Part shown: positions 1 to 11,200 of the stretch, one piece after another
Layout of the letters: each line of letters begins with the position of its first letter
Position numbering within the stretch: the first letter of the stretch is position 1
Assembly (NCBI GenBank): GCA_027559495.1
Contig: JAMXSV010000022.1
Coordinates: 62,001 to 126,000 of the forward strand
Length of the DNA stretch: 64,000 nt
Direction of reading: 5' to 3'
Origin: Aurifilum marmelostoma
Taxonomy: Eukaryota > Ascomycota > Sordariomycetes > Diaporthales > Cryphonectriaceae
Program-made: the position numbers and the translations under genes
The notes under the pieces: generated by a model
Database searches by the model: none
Told to the model about the DNA's origin: nothing
Seen by the model: only the letters and a program-made list of their open reading frames with translations

Positions 1-515
1 TTGAAAGTGATCCGGACTTGGAAACATGAATGACTTGTCATTCGATGTACCCCTCAGAGGCTCGGTCATTGTAGGCATTCACTGCTTAAACTCGCTCCTT
101 CTTGTTATCACATGTCATCAGGATCCCGCATAAATCGCTTAAGTTCCTGCCGATCTGCGGGAACTGGATGGGGTCCATCTGATGAGGTTCTGCATTACCC
201 TGAACAGCGAGAGCCTCAGTCACTCTGTCAAGCCGTACCAGGATTAAGAGTAATTATAGCAATGTTGTCCTGGAACAGATGAGATGGAACGCGATTGCAA
301 TCAGTATTCTGATTGGATATGATTATAGTAATTATCATTTGAGGTCTGTCTTGGCCGTTCACTTCACCAGATCAAGACTGTGAGAATAATGGATCCAATG
401 CTCGTCGTAATATCAAAAGACATCGCAACAAGTACATAACCCGCACGAAATAATGTCAAGAATGGTCAACAAGTGTAGACACAATCCCTTCGCCCTTGCC
501 TATTGAGTGTACGTC
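1..515. other. Noncoding flank
   Basis: No open frame with recognisable protein content is visible. The stretch lies 3' of the enoyl reductase gene, so it holds its downstream region and whatever separates it from the next gene beyond the window edge. Confidence 0.5.
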
Positions 516-1680
516 CTAATTCTGCGGAATCTGTATAACCAACTTCTGACCACGGACCTCACCCTTTCTTAGCATGTTCAATCCGTCGATGATACTGTCC
601 CATCCATTTTCTAGCTCACGGAGGGGATGTGTCTTCAGGCGTCCCGACTCCATCAGCGTGTGCATCTCCACCACCCACTGCATTCCTATTTCCATGAGCT
701 TCGGATCAGCGTGTCGAGTGTATACCGAGTTACCCATAGGCAATTCCATGTCGATACCGAGAACCTGAAATCCCATAACCTCCTTGACCTTCACGGCGCG
801 ACGGGTACGCCAGGCTTCCGGGCATTCCTCAAGACAGGCATAGCGTCCACCAGTGCGAGCCAGAGAGTTGTAGCAGATCTCTACAGACTCGGCATCCGTT
901 ATACAATCCAAGACACGACGTATAGGCTTTTTTGCGAGTGCCTGTACCTCCTTGACACAATCCTTAGATGTGTACGATGCTGTTCCGACTGCCCCGTACT
1001 CCATAGCCAACGCTGCAGACTTGGCTGAAGCAATCGCAATTGGGGTGTACCCCATGCTGTACGAGTATGTCGAGATTAGCCTCACATCCACTCACATATG
1101 CACGGAGTTATTGTTTTGCATACAGAGTCAAGAGCTGGCAGGCCAATGTGCCAGAAGCAGTGCCACCACCGTAGACAAGGATAGGCTCCCCAGCTTGATG
1201 TGTGGGCTTTGTCGGCAAACCCTCGAGTCCCAGCGCTTCGGGATCCGAGAGCGCCAAACAGAGCGTCGACCACCCAACACCCAGAGATGCAGCCTCCACA
1301 TTGCTCCAGTTGTTGGGGACTTCGACAAGTAAGCGGGAGTCAACAACACACCACTGTGCAAAAGCGCCGTTATCAAGGTCTCTGGGGTTGTAAGGGAACA
1401 GCGCGCCGCACACCCGGGTATTGGCCGGGAATCGAGCCTGCTCCGAGGCCTCTTCGACGATTCCACAGAAATCACAACCAGCAATGCTACCTGGCGTATT
1501 CAGGTGCGTGACCATCTTGTGGTCGTTGGGATTCAACGCCACCGCCAGAACTCGAACGATGACGTGGTGCTCGGTTGGACGCTTAGGGACCGGTGCTGTT
1601 CTGCTGACTTCAAGGGGCAGACCTGGAGAGGACCCCTTCTTGGTCTGCACGACAGCAGTCTGAGTTGTCGGTACAGGCAT
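516..1680 (-). CDS. Trans-acting enoyl reductase of polyketide synthase (LovC-like), 2 exons
   Basis: Medium-chain zinc-type alcohol dehydrogenase fold protein of the LovC family. These stand-alone enzymes reduce the enoyl thioester on iterative PKSs whose own ER domain is absent or dead, using NADPH in the cytosol. The exons are 1680-1124 and 1056-516. The intron 1057-1123 has a GTATGC donor, a GCTAATC branch site and a CAG acceptor, and joins Leu to Met-Gly-Tyr-Thr-Pro. The product is 365 aa, almost the length of LovC. It shows an N-terminal GroES-like part (ALNPNDHK, GCDFCGIVEE), the cofactor-loop segment LVYGGGTASG near residue 170, and the DCITDAES segment typical of these ERs. It lies in a cluster with PKS-derived methyltransferase and ketoreductase genes, but no PKS is seen in the window. 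The fold and family are clear. The partner synthase is unknown. Confidence 0.9.
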
Positions 1681-2788
1681 ATTGATTGGAGAAGGGATGA
1701 CGAGTTGCTTGAGATCTTAGTTCGAAAAGATGATCGTCTCTGGTGCATGGATCTTAAGGGTGTCAAAATATCTCAGCCTTCTAGAGCATGCATTCGAGAT
1801 TTTAATAAGCATGCTATCCTCGGCAACATAGGGCTCTAACACAAGGTCGTAATGGTCTACTTGAGAATATCAACTACGCGTGTTGTCACGGCGGAGAGTG
1901 CAATGAGGCATCAGCGACTTAGCATTCCTGAATCGGCAAAAGTTCAGACAGTCCAATCGGAACCGCACCGGTAATTATTCGCACCATATATTGTTTGTAG
2001 GGTCGCATATTAGTGGGCAGTGCCTACACACCGCACCTCGTTTTCCTCCTGCCACGCCATGATCTCGGCTGCTCAGTAAGCCGTAAGCATTCCTACCGGC
2101 ATTTGCATGTGGGATACTAGACCTGTTTTGATCTCTGTCATGACCCCCCTATGACGCAAATAAGGTGGGATCAAAAAGGATCGGTAGCGAGAAATAGGCT
2201 CCAGATAGCATGATGCAGGGTGGAACTCCGTTGAATGCTGCCGTCTAGTTCTGGACTCGTTGCTGAACTTGACAGTACGACTCGGGCATGATGGAACTCG
2301 TGCCAGTTCTTCGTTTGCCAGTTCGTATCCGCAGATCAGTTTGACAGCCGTGAACCTGTGCCTAGATTTGCTCCGTATCATTGCGCAATTCCACGTTGAG
2401 CAAAAGGAATAATTTCTCCCGGAGAAATGCAGGATTGATCGGCCGGGCGCAAAATGACCAATCATATCTTAGCGGTGCACCGATAGAGGGCATTTGAGAC
2501 ACGTTAGCCCACTGGAAACTCAATCAGGGTGGGATCGCGAGGATGAATCCTGTTACCGTGGAAACTTTAATTATTTCTATCTACACTCATCGCGTTTAAA
2601 GTGATATTCAGGGGCATGAGGCATCCGGATTCAGTCTACACAACTATGCACAATTCACAGCAATTAGGGTGATCATGAGATGCGAAAGCATGCATTGTCT
2701 CGCATTTGTGGACTCCTAGACACGTGGTGATCTACAGACAGTGAAAAGAGCGATTCATTCAATCCACCTCTTCCTCCTCTGAACTTAA
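1681..2788. other. Intergenic region upstream of the enoyl reductase
   Basis: This is 1.1 kb between the 5' end of the reductase gene and the 3' end of the SDR gene, both on the minus strand. It must hold the reductase promoter. No conserved protein is visible in any frame. A 130-residue minus-strand frame at 2073-2465 has no family features. Confidence 0.5.
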
Positions 2789-3809
2789 TTATTTCTTATC
2801 AATGGGGGTGAGATTCTTCACCGCCTCCAGATTATCAAGGCGTGCCTGTGACTTCATCTTGATCAGATGAGCAGCCGTGGTTGTCAGTGGCAACCAGAGA
2901 GGGACTTTATCATTTCGGCTGGCCACAAGGTACAACACATCGGCCACTGCAGAGGGCGGAGTCCCGCCACTGGAAGCCGCAGCCTTCTTCACCCAAGCAG
3001 CCAACTGACGGGCGGGCATGTCAGCCCCATCGTAGGCTTCGTGAACCTTAATATGCTTCTTGCTACCGTGCTCGAACTCTGTCTTGACACCACCCGGCTC
3101 GACGACACAGATATTGACTATGCGAATAAGAAAGCGAGTCAGCTTATGATCAGAAGCAGGGGCGAAACAAGCAATGGTGAACGTACTGTTCCAGTCTGGG
3201 TGCAATTCCCGCGCAAAAGACTCTGACCAACCTTCCACAGCAAATTTGCTTGCGTGGTAGAAGGCTTGGCCTGGAAAGGCTGCTACGCCTGCAAGCGAAG
3301 AGATGTTGAAGATGATGCCACCGCGGTGGTCCTTGGACTGCCTCATCACTCTGGTGGCGTTTGTGGCTACGCGTACGGTGCCAAAGAAATTGGTCTCCAT
3401 TTGATCGTGCATTTCCTCCTCAGTCGCCGCCTCTGTGTCGCCTGCCAGCTCGTATCCGGCATTGTTGACGAGAACATCAATGTGAAATCTGTCTCCAAAA
3501 TGGTCTGCCGCTGCCTTGAAAGCCTCCTCGACCGAGGCAGGGGACGAAACGTCAAGAGCCAGCTTGAGAATGAATTCATTGTCCGCAAGGTATGACAGGC
3601 TGGCGGGGTTTCGAGCCGTCGCGATGAGGCGCTGGCCGGGCTTACTGGCCACAAGCTCTGCGATGGCGCGACCGATGCCACTGGAGCACCCGGTGACTAG
3701 GAGGACACCAAGGTTAGCATCAATGTTACCACAAGCTAGGGTGTACTGCCGTACTGAGCCATGTAGCATCCGCAGGGAGGTGATATTCCTTAGTGTTGAC
3801 TGGGTTCAT
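2789..3809 (-). CDS. Short-chain dehydrogenase/reductase (classical SDR), 3 exons
   Basis: NAD(P)-dependent oxidoreductase with a Rossmann fold. The exons are 3809-3755, 3696-3187 and 3117-2789, giving 297 aa. The first intron (3697-3754) carries a GCTAAC branch site. Removing it restores an N-terminus ending in YHLPADATW directly before the cofactor motif TGCSSGIG, as in related fungal SDRs. The second intron (3118-3186) is in frame and easily read through by mistake; its removal gives DWNINICVVEPGG. Other motifs are NNAGY and the catalytic YHASK, with the Ser in NISSLAG. It sits between the enoyl reductase and the cluster regulator, so a tailoring role on the cluster product is likely but inferred. 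Its substrate cannot be told from sequence. Confidence 0.9.
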
Positions 3810-5519
3810 TTTGTTTTTATTTCTTGCTTTGCCGATCGAAAAACGCAGACGCAAAAGAGATTGATTGTTATCCTGTCAGGTAAGAGATGTGACCGCTGGA
3901 TGTAATGTACCCTAGGGTAGTGTATAAAAAGCCCCCCCCCCCCTCCTCCCCCGGCACGGCGATTCGGATCAGCGTACGGAGTACACGTATAATACCCCGC
4001 TGCGATGCTCTTTCAAGGATCTCAAAAGTACCATGTCACAAAGCGAGAGCCACCGTACATTAGTGGTCCTGCAGGCAGCATCCCCCTGAACCGAGACGTG
4101 CAAGAGAATGCGAGCACGCGGTCAGATCTCCGCGCCGCAGTGGAGATAGGCAGCAACATGAAACCAAGCAGCCTGCTTTCTTCTTCTTTTTTCTTTGTTT
4201 CTTTTTTTCCCTTTTCCTCTTGAGATCAACGTACACGTTGAGATGGATTTCGAAATAAGGCTAAATTCTCCACTGGAACCCGAGTTCCGGCTTGAACCGC
4301 CCTGCTGACCGTGACATTGGTGGTACAAGACGAAATTCCCGACTGCCTGCGACACACGGTAACACCGAAGTAGTAGTGAGGTTCCCAATGTAGGAGTGCC
4401 TGAGCGGAGTGGGGTCAGCGGGAGAAACAAAAGGTTAACCATGAGCTGCTGAGCCGCTGTTAGCGGGTGGTGGCCGGTTTTACGAGGGCGGCTGACGTCG
4501 TTCTGTCTTGCGCCGCTGGGTTTCCCCAGGTGAGGATTGAATAGGACGACATTGGATGAGCGGACGATAATTGTTCCTTTATCGTGAAACAGATCATAGT
4601 TTCTGCTGGAGAAGATCATCGTGCGTATACGTTCGCTAGAAACTTGGAGAAGGAATGCATGAATGCGGAGATCCTGATGAAAACCAAAATCCCAAAAATA
4701 TCGTAAGATCATTTGATTTTGATTTTTCACTCGTTTTGAAGAATGAAATGGTAAACATAGAAACAACTTTGATACCTTAATTAATGCATGTATTAGTGCG
4801 CGGTAAAAGAATAGGAAAACTTGAATTGATCGGGATTGTGCTAATTGATAATTACATGAACTATTTTTCTATTCGACTATACAATTAATCATAGAACATG
4901 GTGTTGGTATTTATATTGCGGTGCAACTTATCTGAACCAGCGGGTTCCTTTGACTTACCCCAGCTTCTTTGGCTTCCAGTTATGCTGAATCGATTGCATC
5001 ATTGTGGGATGATTATTGGGCTGCAACTCGCCCCGAATACAAAGAGTACCCTGACACCACAAGGCTCGCAACTCATGTCAACAGATTTCTCTTGTGAGAA
5101 CGACCGTAAGATACACCGGCTGCGCCGTACCCTATCATGGCTGAAGCTGAGTGGCTTGGCACTACAAGAGTCGTGGGCAGTTGAATGTGGATCATGACTT
5201 GTGGTGCGATGGTATCAAAATCCTGCGGAAATCCTGCACGGCACGGGCGTGCCGATCAGTGGCCCAGAGCGTGGAACTCCCACAGGCTGATGTTTACGCT
5301 CAACAAACGTGGCAGATACGTATATCATTCAATTGCATCTTGATCCGACTGCCAAGTGCATACTTACTCCTTGTAAAAGGACTATTTTTGATAGGCGCTC
5401 ACTAGATGACCTGTCTTGTACGTCGATATACTACCCCAAAGGAGGTTTCGCGGGATGCTAGGAGCTGTTCAGCCAGCGCTGCCTGTTTGCAACCATCACT
5501 AACATCGTCTTCTCTGACG
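3810..5519. other. Divergent promoter region between SDR and regulator genes
   Basis: This is 1.7 kb separating two divergently transcribed genes, so it probably carries both promoters. It contains a run of C residues near 3931-3943 followed by a C-rich tract, a pyrimidine-rich stretch around 4178-4220, and an AT-rich segment from about 4690 to 4890. A minus-strand frame at 4122-4766 looks non-coding in composition and resembles no family. Confidence 0.5.
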
Positions 5520-6838
5520 ATGAACGTCTCAATGTCTGATGCGCAGCGGCCCCGAAAGCGGTCGGCCTGTGACCGCTGCCGTGCGCAAAAGCTCAGATGC
5601 CACCGTGACGACTCACATCCGGACGACTTCTGTACTCGATGTATTCGCTCCCAGGTGGAATGCATAACTAGCTCATCAAAACGTCCCGGTCGGCCCACGA
5701 AACACTCGGTCGATTCATCACGGGGCCAAAACGAGGCGGACTCCATCATCTGTCGCGAGGTTGTTGCCCCAAAGGATTCGGGGAGTATTCCTAACGTAGC
5801 TCACGTCGACGAGTGGTTCAATTTTGCGCCGTTAGACATGGACTACGACATCTCCTCGACATATTGGAGCTCGACGGTGGACTCCCACGAAATGTTTCAA
5901 GGCAATTTTGCACCAAGCGATGCTGGCAACGCCTTCACCATGTCATCTCTACCATCCACCGCCACAAACACAACAGATACTACATCACTCAGTGGGCTGC
6001 CGGATCCAATGATTCATGGGTCCCCAACGGGCCACGGGTCACATTCCGATCGAGATTTCGACCATACTAGCATGCTTCCCCCTCGATGCAGATCGACGAG
6101 CCCGGCCTTCGCATCTCCAGTTTATACCGCGACCTTTCCCAGCAAATCTCCACGCTACGATCAGTACCGTGGGACACAAATCAGGTCCTGCGGCTGACCT
6201 CCATCCACGACACCAGCGGTCAGCTTGCGCGGGGCAATGAGAGCGGCTCTGCAACGAATCCCTTGGCCAGTATCTCAAGAAGTTCAGCCGAGTTTGCCGA
6301 ACTTCTACGCGCTTTCCAGGCCTCTACGACAAGCAGTGACGAGAGACACAGCGGCATTGGGGGCGAATCAAAGTCCCGCCTGTCCACTGACCCGCGCCTG
6401 AGTATGTCGGATCTGCTCACGACCATCTCTTGTTACATTCTGATCGTGTCCATCTACGACTCAATCTTCAGCCACTGCGTTACACAATCCCTGCAAAACC
6501 CTACCCAGGCCGGTCCAAAACTGTTTCTGGGAGGTATTGAGGTCCCCACGAGGCCCAACATGCTAGGCCACCTTCTCTTCAGAGTGCTGGACAGTCAGCT
6601 CCGGCCGATCGAGGAACTGCTGGGGCTCCCAGCCGAGTTTTGCGTTTCGTGGAAGAGAGAAGCATCGGGTTCGGAGAACCAGGCCGGGCTGTTCAGCGGC
6701 CGCAGTGGTCAGTCCCTTTTCATGGCTCTGATGCAGATGGAAATGGAGAGGACAACGGATGACAGAGGTGGTTTGGGAGTTGTGGAGTCTCTGAAAGAAA
6801 ATGCTAGGCGTGTGCAGAATCTTGACAACATAGAATAA
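5520..6838 (+). CDS. Zn(II)2Cys6 transcription factor, probable cluster regulator
   Basis: Fungal binuclear zinc-cluster DNA-binding protein. About ten residues in is ACDRCRAQKLRC, continuing to a C-X2-C-X6-C-X10-C-X2-C-X6-C pattern, followed by a basic KRPGRPTKH segment. The C-terminal part contains LLTTISCYILIVSIYDSIFS and a region typical of pathway-specific regulators in secondary-metabolite clusters. The first frame closes at 6197 and the second runs to 6838 in another frame, so an intron must lie between about 6020 and 6120. The only phase-compatible acceptor I found ends at 6120. The candidate donors (6020 or 6038) begin GTCCCC or GTCACA and are weak. The start could also be the ATG at 5532. 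It lies amid the biosynthetic genes and probably activates them; this is inferred from position. Confidence 0.85.
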
Positions 6839-7650
6839 ATATTAGAACGTGAGAATAGAATATTTGGCTTGGCCCGAAACCCTTGACGTTCTCTCAAGCA
6901 TATAGCTCGAGCCTGTCCCAGGTTTGCCAGTCCATGAAGGGCACGACTAGACGATCTATCGATGGGACATTGGAGCAATGATGCCAGCCTTGGACAAGAA
7001 AAGGATCAAAAAGGTTAGAGGTAGCCGTTTATAGTGCGAAGCTACTGCGCTTATATGCTGTGCGCAACGCGCGGGTCGGACCTGTAGCGGCTGTCAACAA
7101 CTACCGGTTAGTGTGGTTCGTACGGGACCGGGAAATACTTATTATAGTTGACGGGAACCAGCGGTCCAGGGCTGTGCTATCCCTAATATCAAATGGTATT
7201 GACTCTATTCGCTGCTCAAGTCTCCGCTTCGTGCCAGCCTTGTCACCAATTCGGAGCTGTTTGCGCGGCATCCGAGGATATCCAGCGACTGTCCAAAGGG
7301 GACAAGGAGCAAATCATCGGGGTCAAATCAAGCAGTTGGTAGCATTGATGTCCGTTTCGAGCTACGAAATGCGGGTAATTGTCTGATTGAGGGCGAATCG
7401 GATATTTTTCCAGCCCGAACGGTTCAAGTAGAATTCACCGACTGCTTTTTTTTTTTTCTTAAGTCGATGATTATTTCCGCGGAGCTGGGATCAGGATGTG
7501 CCTGCTACTCGGCTGGGCAGACAGACGGAACGCCTTCCTCGTCACACGGATGATGGGGCATAAATTAGGCGCAGAGCCTGAGAGTGGGGTGTTGGCTGGT
7601 GTTCGCATAAGGGTTCATGTGTCGAAGCTTTTTTATGACGAATTCACGAG
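6839..7650. other. Intergenic region upstream of the PKS-derived gene
   Basis: This 0.8 kb between the regulator and the methyltransferase-ketoreductase gene was searched for remnants of ketosynthase, acyltransferase or dehydratase sequence. None is readable in any frame. A T-tract lies around 7446-7458. It should hold the promoter of the downstream gene. Confidence 0.5.
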
Positions 7651-10290
7651 ATGTCTCCTATACAAGTTAAACAAGCTATCAGACCTGTACCAGACGACAC
7701 CAAGATGGATCCTCCCAAAATTTGTTTCACCTTAGAATGGAACGTCGATGTAGACTTGCTGGCGCCAGAACAGTTCGACAAAGCCTTCCCTGCTCCGACA
7801 TGCAGAGATAAGGAGTCTACACGCATCGAAACACTGGAGAAGGTGTCATTCTACTTCATCCAGAGTACTCTCGCCGAGCTCACAAACAAGGATGTTGCAG
7901 ACCTGGATTCCCACCACAAGCACTTTCACTCCTGGATGCAGCAACAAGTAGAACTTGCTCGGGCAGGCTCACTCAGGTACTGCCAGCCGTCATGGCTCTC
8001 GGCGACATCGGAGGAGAAAGAAGCAGCCATTGCACTTTGCAAAGCCAGTGGCGCCACTGGGCAAATACTATGTCGCATGGGTGCCAATTTGGCGCGTGTG
8101 ATGCGCAAGGAGGTCGACCCACTAGACCTAGTGCTCCAGAACCACCCGCCGCTGCTGCTGGAAGACAACATCATTTCCGACTATGTGCACACGCTATCAC
8201 ACAAGCAGCCCGATCTTAAGATCCTTGAGATCAGCTCAGGTACTGGAGGCTATTCAAGCTCCATATTGAACAAGCTAGGTGGCCACCTTGGATCGACACA
8301 ACGCTATTCCCGCTATACGGTCACCGGCGTATCGAGTGCGTTGCTTGAGAAGACGCAGCAGAGACTTCAAGATAATGACGGTCCGATCTGCTTCCAAAGA
8401 TTAGACATTGAGCAAGATCCAACAACCCAAGGTCTCGAAGAAAGTTCGTACGATATTGTCGTGGTCTCTGTCCATGCGTGTCGAAATGTCGCGACGACCT
8501 TGCGGCATATACGAAAAATACTCAAGCCTGGCGGAAAGCTGATAATTGTGGACATCACAACTTGCTTAATGACACCCACCATTGTTTTTGGATCATTGCA
8601 GTGTTGGTGGTCGGGCGGTATTGCAGACATCAGCGAAGATGAGTGGGATCAGTTGCTCAGAGACACAGGGTACTCTGGCATCAAGACCTGCAGGAATGAC
8701 TCTTTTGATGTTGAGGATCGGTCGTGCAGAGTCATCATAAGCGCGGCAGATGAAAAAAACAAAGGCTCGCAATCCGAGACGCCCACTCCTGCTACACTTG
8801 TGATCATGCCCAAGGAGAAGTCAACCACTGCGAATTTCGTCCTGCAAAAGATCACAGAGATCACCAGAGGACCAGTGCAGAGTACCTCTATTGATTCGAT
8901 TCCAGATACGACCGACAAGATTTGTATCTTCCTGGCCGAGATAGAAAGGCCGATACTGGACACCATCGACGAGGAAGAGTTCGGCTCAGTCAAGCAGGCT
9001 ATCATCAAAGCCAAGACTGTGCTCTGGGTCGGAAAGGGCGGTGCTATCGAGAGTCCAGTCCCGGAGAGCAACCTGATCACTGGCCTGGGGCGTACCATCC
9101 GGAGAGAAAATGCTGGAATCAAGTTCATCACACTTGACCTGGATGATAGCAGCTCACCAGAGCAGGCAGCAGATGTTGTCCAGAGGCTTTTCTCTTTTAC
9201 AACACGTCCTAACCACGGAACTCAGAACGAGGACTTCGAATACGCCTCACGCAACGGCCAGATCCTCATCCCGCGCATCATGGAAGACATTCAAACCAAT
9301 CAATTCATTGCCAAAGATGTTATGGCCGACCAAAACTTGAAACTCGACGAGGATGCTTCTTATCTCCTAGTTGGAGGTCTTGGCGGCTTAGGCCGTTCTT
9401 TAGGCACCTGGATGGCCTCCCATGGGGCGAAGCATTTGATCTTTCTATCACGAAGCGGAACCGACCGTCCAGAGGCCGAGGAAGCAGTCAGCGCGCTGGA
9501 GGCCATGGGGATTCATGTTGCTGTGTACAAGTGCGATGTCAGCAATCAAGGGAGCATTTTGAACACGATTCAGCAGTGCAAGAAAGATATGCCACCGATC
9601 AAAGGCGTCATTCATGGTGGTATGGTATTACGTGTAAGTCTATAGATTAATCTCATAATCGGTCTTGTCATCTCCGCTTGTTTGATAGATTTTCTAACAG
9701 CATATTGCCAGAACTCGACCTTCCAGAAAATGGACCATATCAATTGGGAGCAGACACTGTCACCCAAAGTCTCAGGCACAAACAATCTCTGCCTACTTTT
9801 CTCAGTACCTGAGGCAGAGACCCTAGATTTCTTCATCATTCTATCCTCCTCCGTTGGAGTCATCGGAAATTACGGCCAAAGTAACTATGCAGCCTCGTCC
9901 ACGTTTCAAGATGCCTTGGCCCATCATCATGCCTCCAAAACCAATGGCCTGCCCATTATCACTATTGACCTAGGCATGATTCTTGGTGCCGGCTACGTAG
10001 CTGAAAATTCTGCTGCCGCTGCCATACTGAAGAAACTGGGCATTATGGGTGTCAGCCAAGCGCAGTTCCTGTCTTTGATCAAAGCAGCCATTATGGAGCC
10101 GCGGCGTGCTCGGCCGCGCTGTCAGATATTGACTGGGCTTGGGACCAAGGCAATGGTCAGTGAGGATGGCAGTTGGGATAATGGGGAGGAATACAAAGTC
10201 CCGTTTTACTTCCAGGACACTAAGTTCTCTCATCTCCTTGAAATGGACCGGCGATTGACGGCCAAAATTCGGCATGGTAGCGGTATATAG
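7651..10290 (+). CDS. PKS-derived protein with C-methyltransferase-like region and ketoreductase domain only, 2 exons
   Basis: The exons are 7651-9633 and 9712-10290 (853 aa), with a GTAAGT donor, a TTCTAAC branch and a CAG acceptor. The first ~50 residues match the linker that follows the DH domain in highly reducing fungal PKSs. Residues ~60-380 look like the C-MeT domain, but the SAM loop reads LEISSGTGG instead of the usual EIGAGTGG, and the usual ASNVLHATP segment is VVVSVHACRN. A structural (psi-KR) part follows, then a full KR: NADPH loop GGLGGLGRSLG, Lys in SPKVSGTNN, Ser in ILSSSVG, Tyr in GQSNYAASS. The KR Asn of the usual AANTF is Ser. The protein stops shortly after the KR with no acyl carrier domain, and there is no KS, AT or DH upstream. 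The frame is fully open. It may act in trans on a separate synthase, or be a stable remnant. Confidence 0.85.
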
Positions 10291-11200
10291 GTCAGAAGAT
10301 TGAGTCAACCTTACAATGTATTACATGTCACTTGGTCAAAAGACGTCAGAGTCTTTCCCCAAAATGAACTGGATTACACCATCCCCCCTTTCCTCCTTCC
10401 CAAAAGAATGGCAAGGAGGAAGAGGAAGAAGAAGGAGGGCCGTCCTTTCAATAGAACACCTGAGGCTTTTCAAATTCATGGCTCTAGACCTGTGCGTTCT
10501 ACAGAAGCGTGAATTGAGCGCGGAGACAGCAACAGTCTACGGGTCTACAGCACTATTGTTTTCAGGTTTATCTCGGTTTAATTGGACCCGGTAAATTAGG
10601 AACATTCAGAAGGCAGAAGTAACAGAGCGCCTATGCCTACAAACAATAAGCCTGGGCGGCATACAACAGTGGAGAACAGTGACGAAAACTCCGAAATTCC
10701 CGAATAATTAGAGCCTGTCAGCCGTAGCATTTGGTGATACTTCACTGAGAATCGGTAGTATTTTATGACATGAGCAATTGCAGGGTGCAGGTCGGTTTTT
10801 TTTTTCCTTTTTTGCCTGGCTTTCTCAGATGCAGCAAGCTTATTGAATTAGCTTCGGTCTTGAATGGTTGTGGCACTATAATACCACCAGGATTATGCGT
10901 TGTTCTTGAACATTTTCACTGCGGCCCAGGCTACAGTAATGGTCAAGTGGGTTTCGAGATATTCTGGGACAAATCGATTTGCACTCATTCGATGCCAGGA
11001 TTCTCCTTTTCAATGTTCATACGCACAATTACAACGTAGATTAGTACGCATCTATCGAGTTCAGCAAGGCCACTATATTTAGCCATCAGTCCGAAGCTCA
11101 TCCATCATCTTAGCCCGGAAATTCTGCTCATCGCACATACGACCGCCTTTGAAAATCCAGACTCCCATATCTTCACCTCCGCCGACCTTTCCGTATCAAC
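10291..11200. other. Intergenic region between the two PKS-derived genes
   Basis: No acyl carrier protein remnant (no GxDSL-type motif) could be read here in either strand. A purine-rich stretch lies at about 10410-10440 and a T-run at 10796-10818. Confidence 0.5.

Noticed and set aside
2073..2465. 130-codon minus-strand frame
   Set aside because: No conserved motif; lies in the enoyl reductase promoter and cannot be joined to anything.
4122..4766. 214-codon minus-strand frame
   Set aside because: Low-complexity, lies in a divergent promoter region, and shows no family features or splice partners.
10291..11200. Possible acyl carrier protein between the two PKS-derived genes
   Set aside because: No phosphopantetheine-site motif in any of the six frames.
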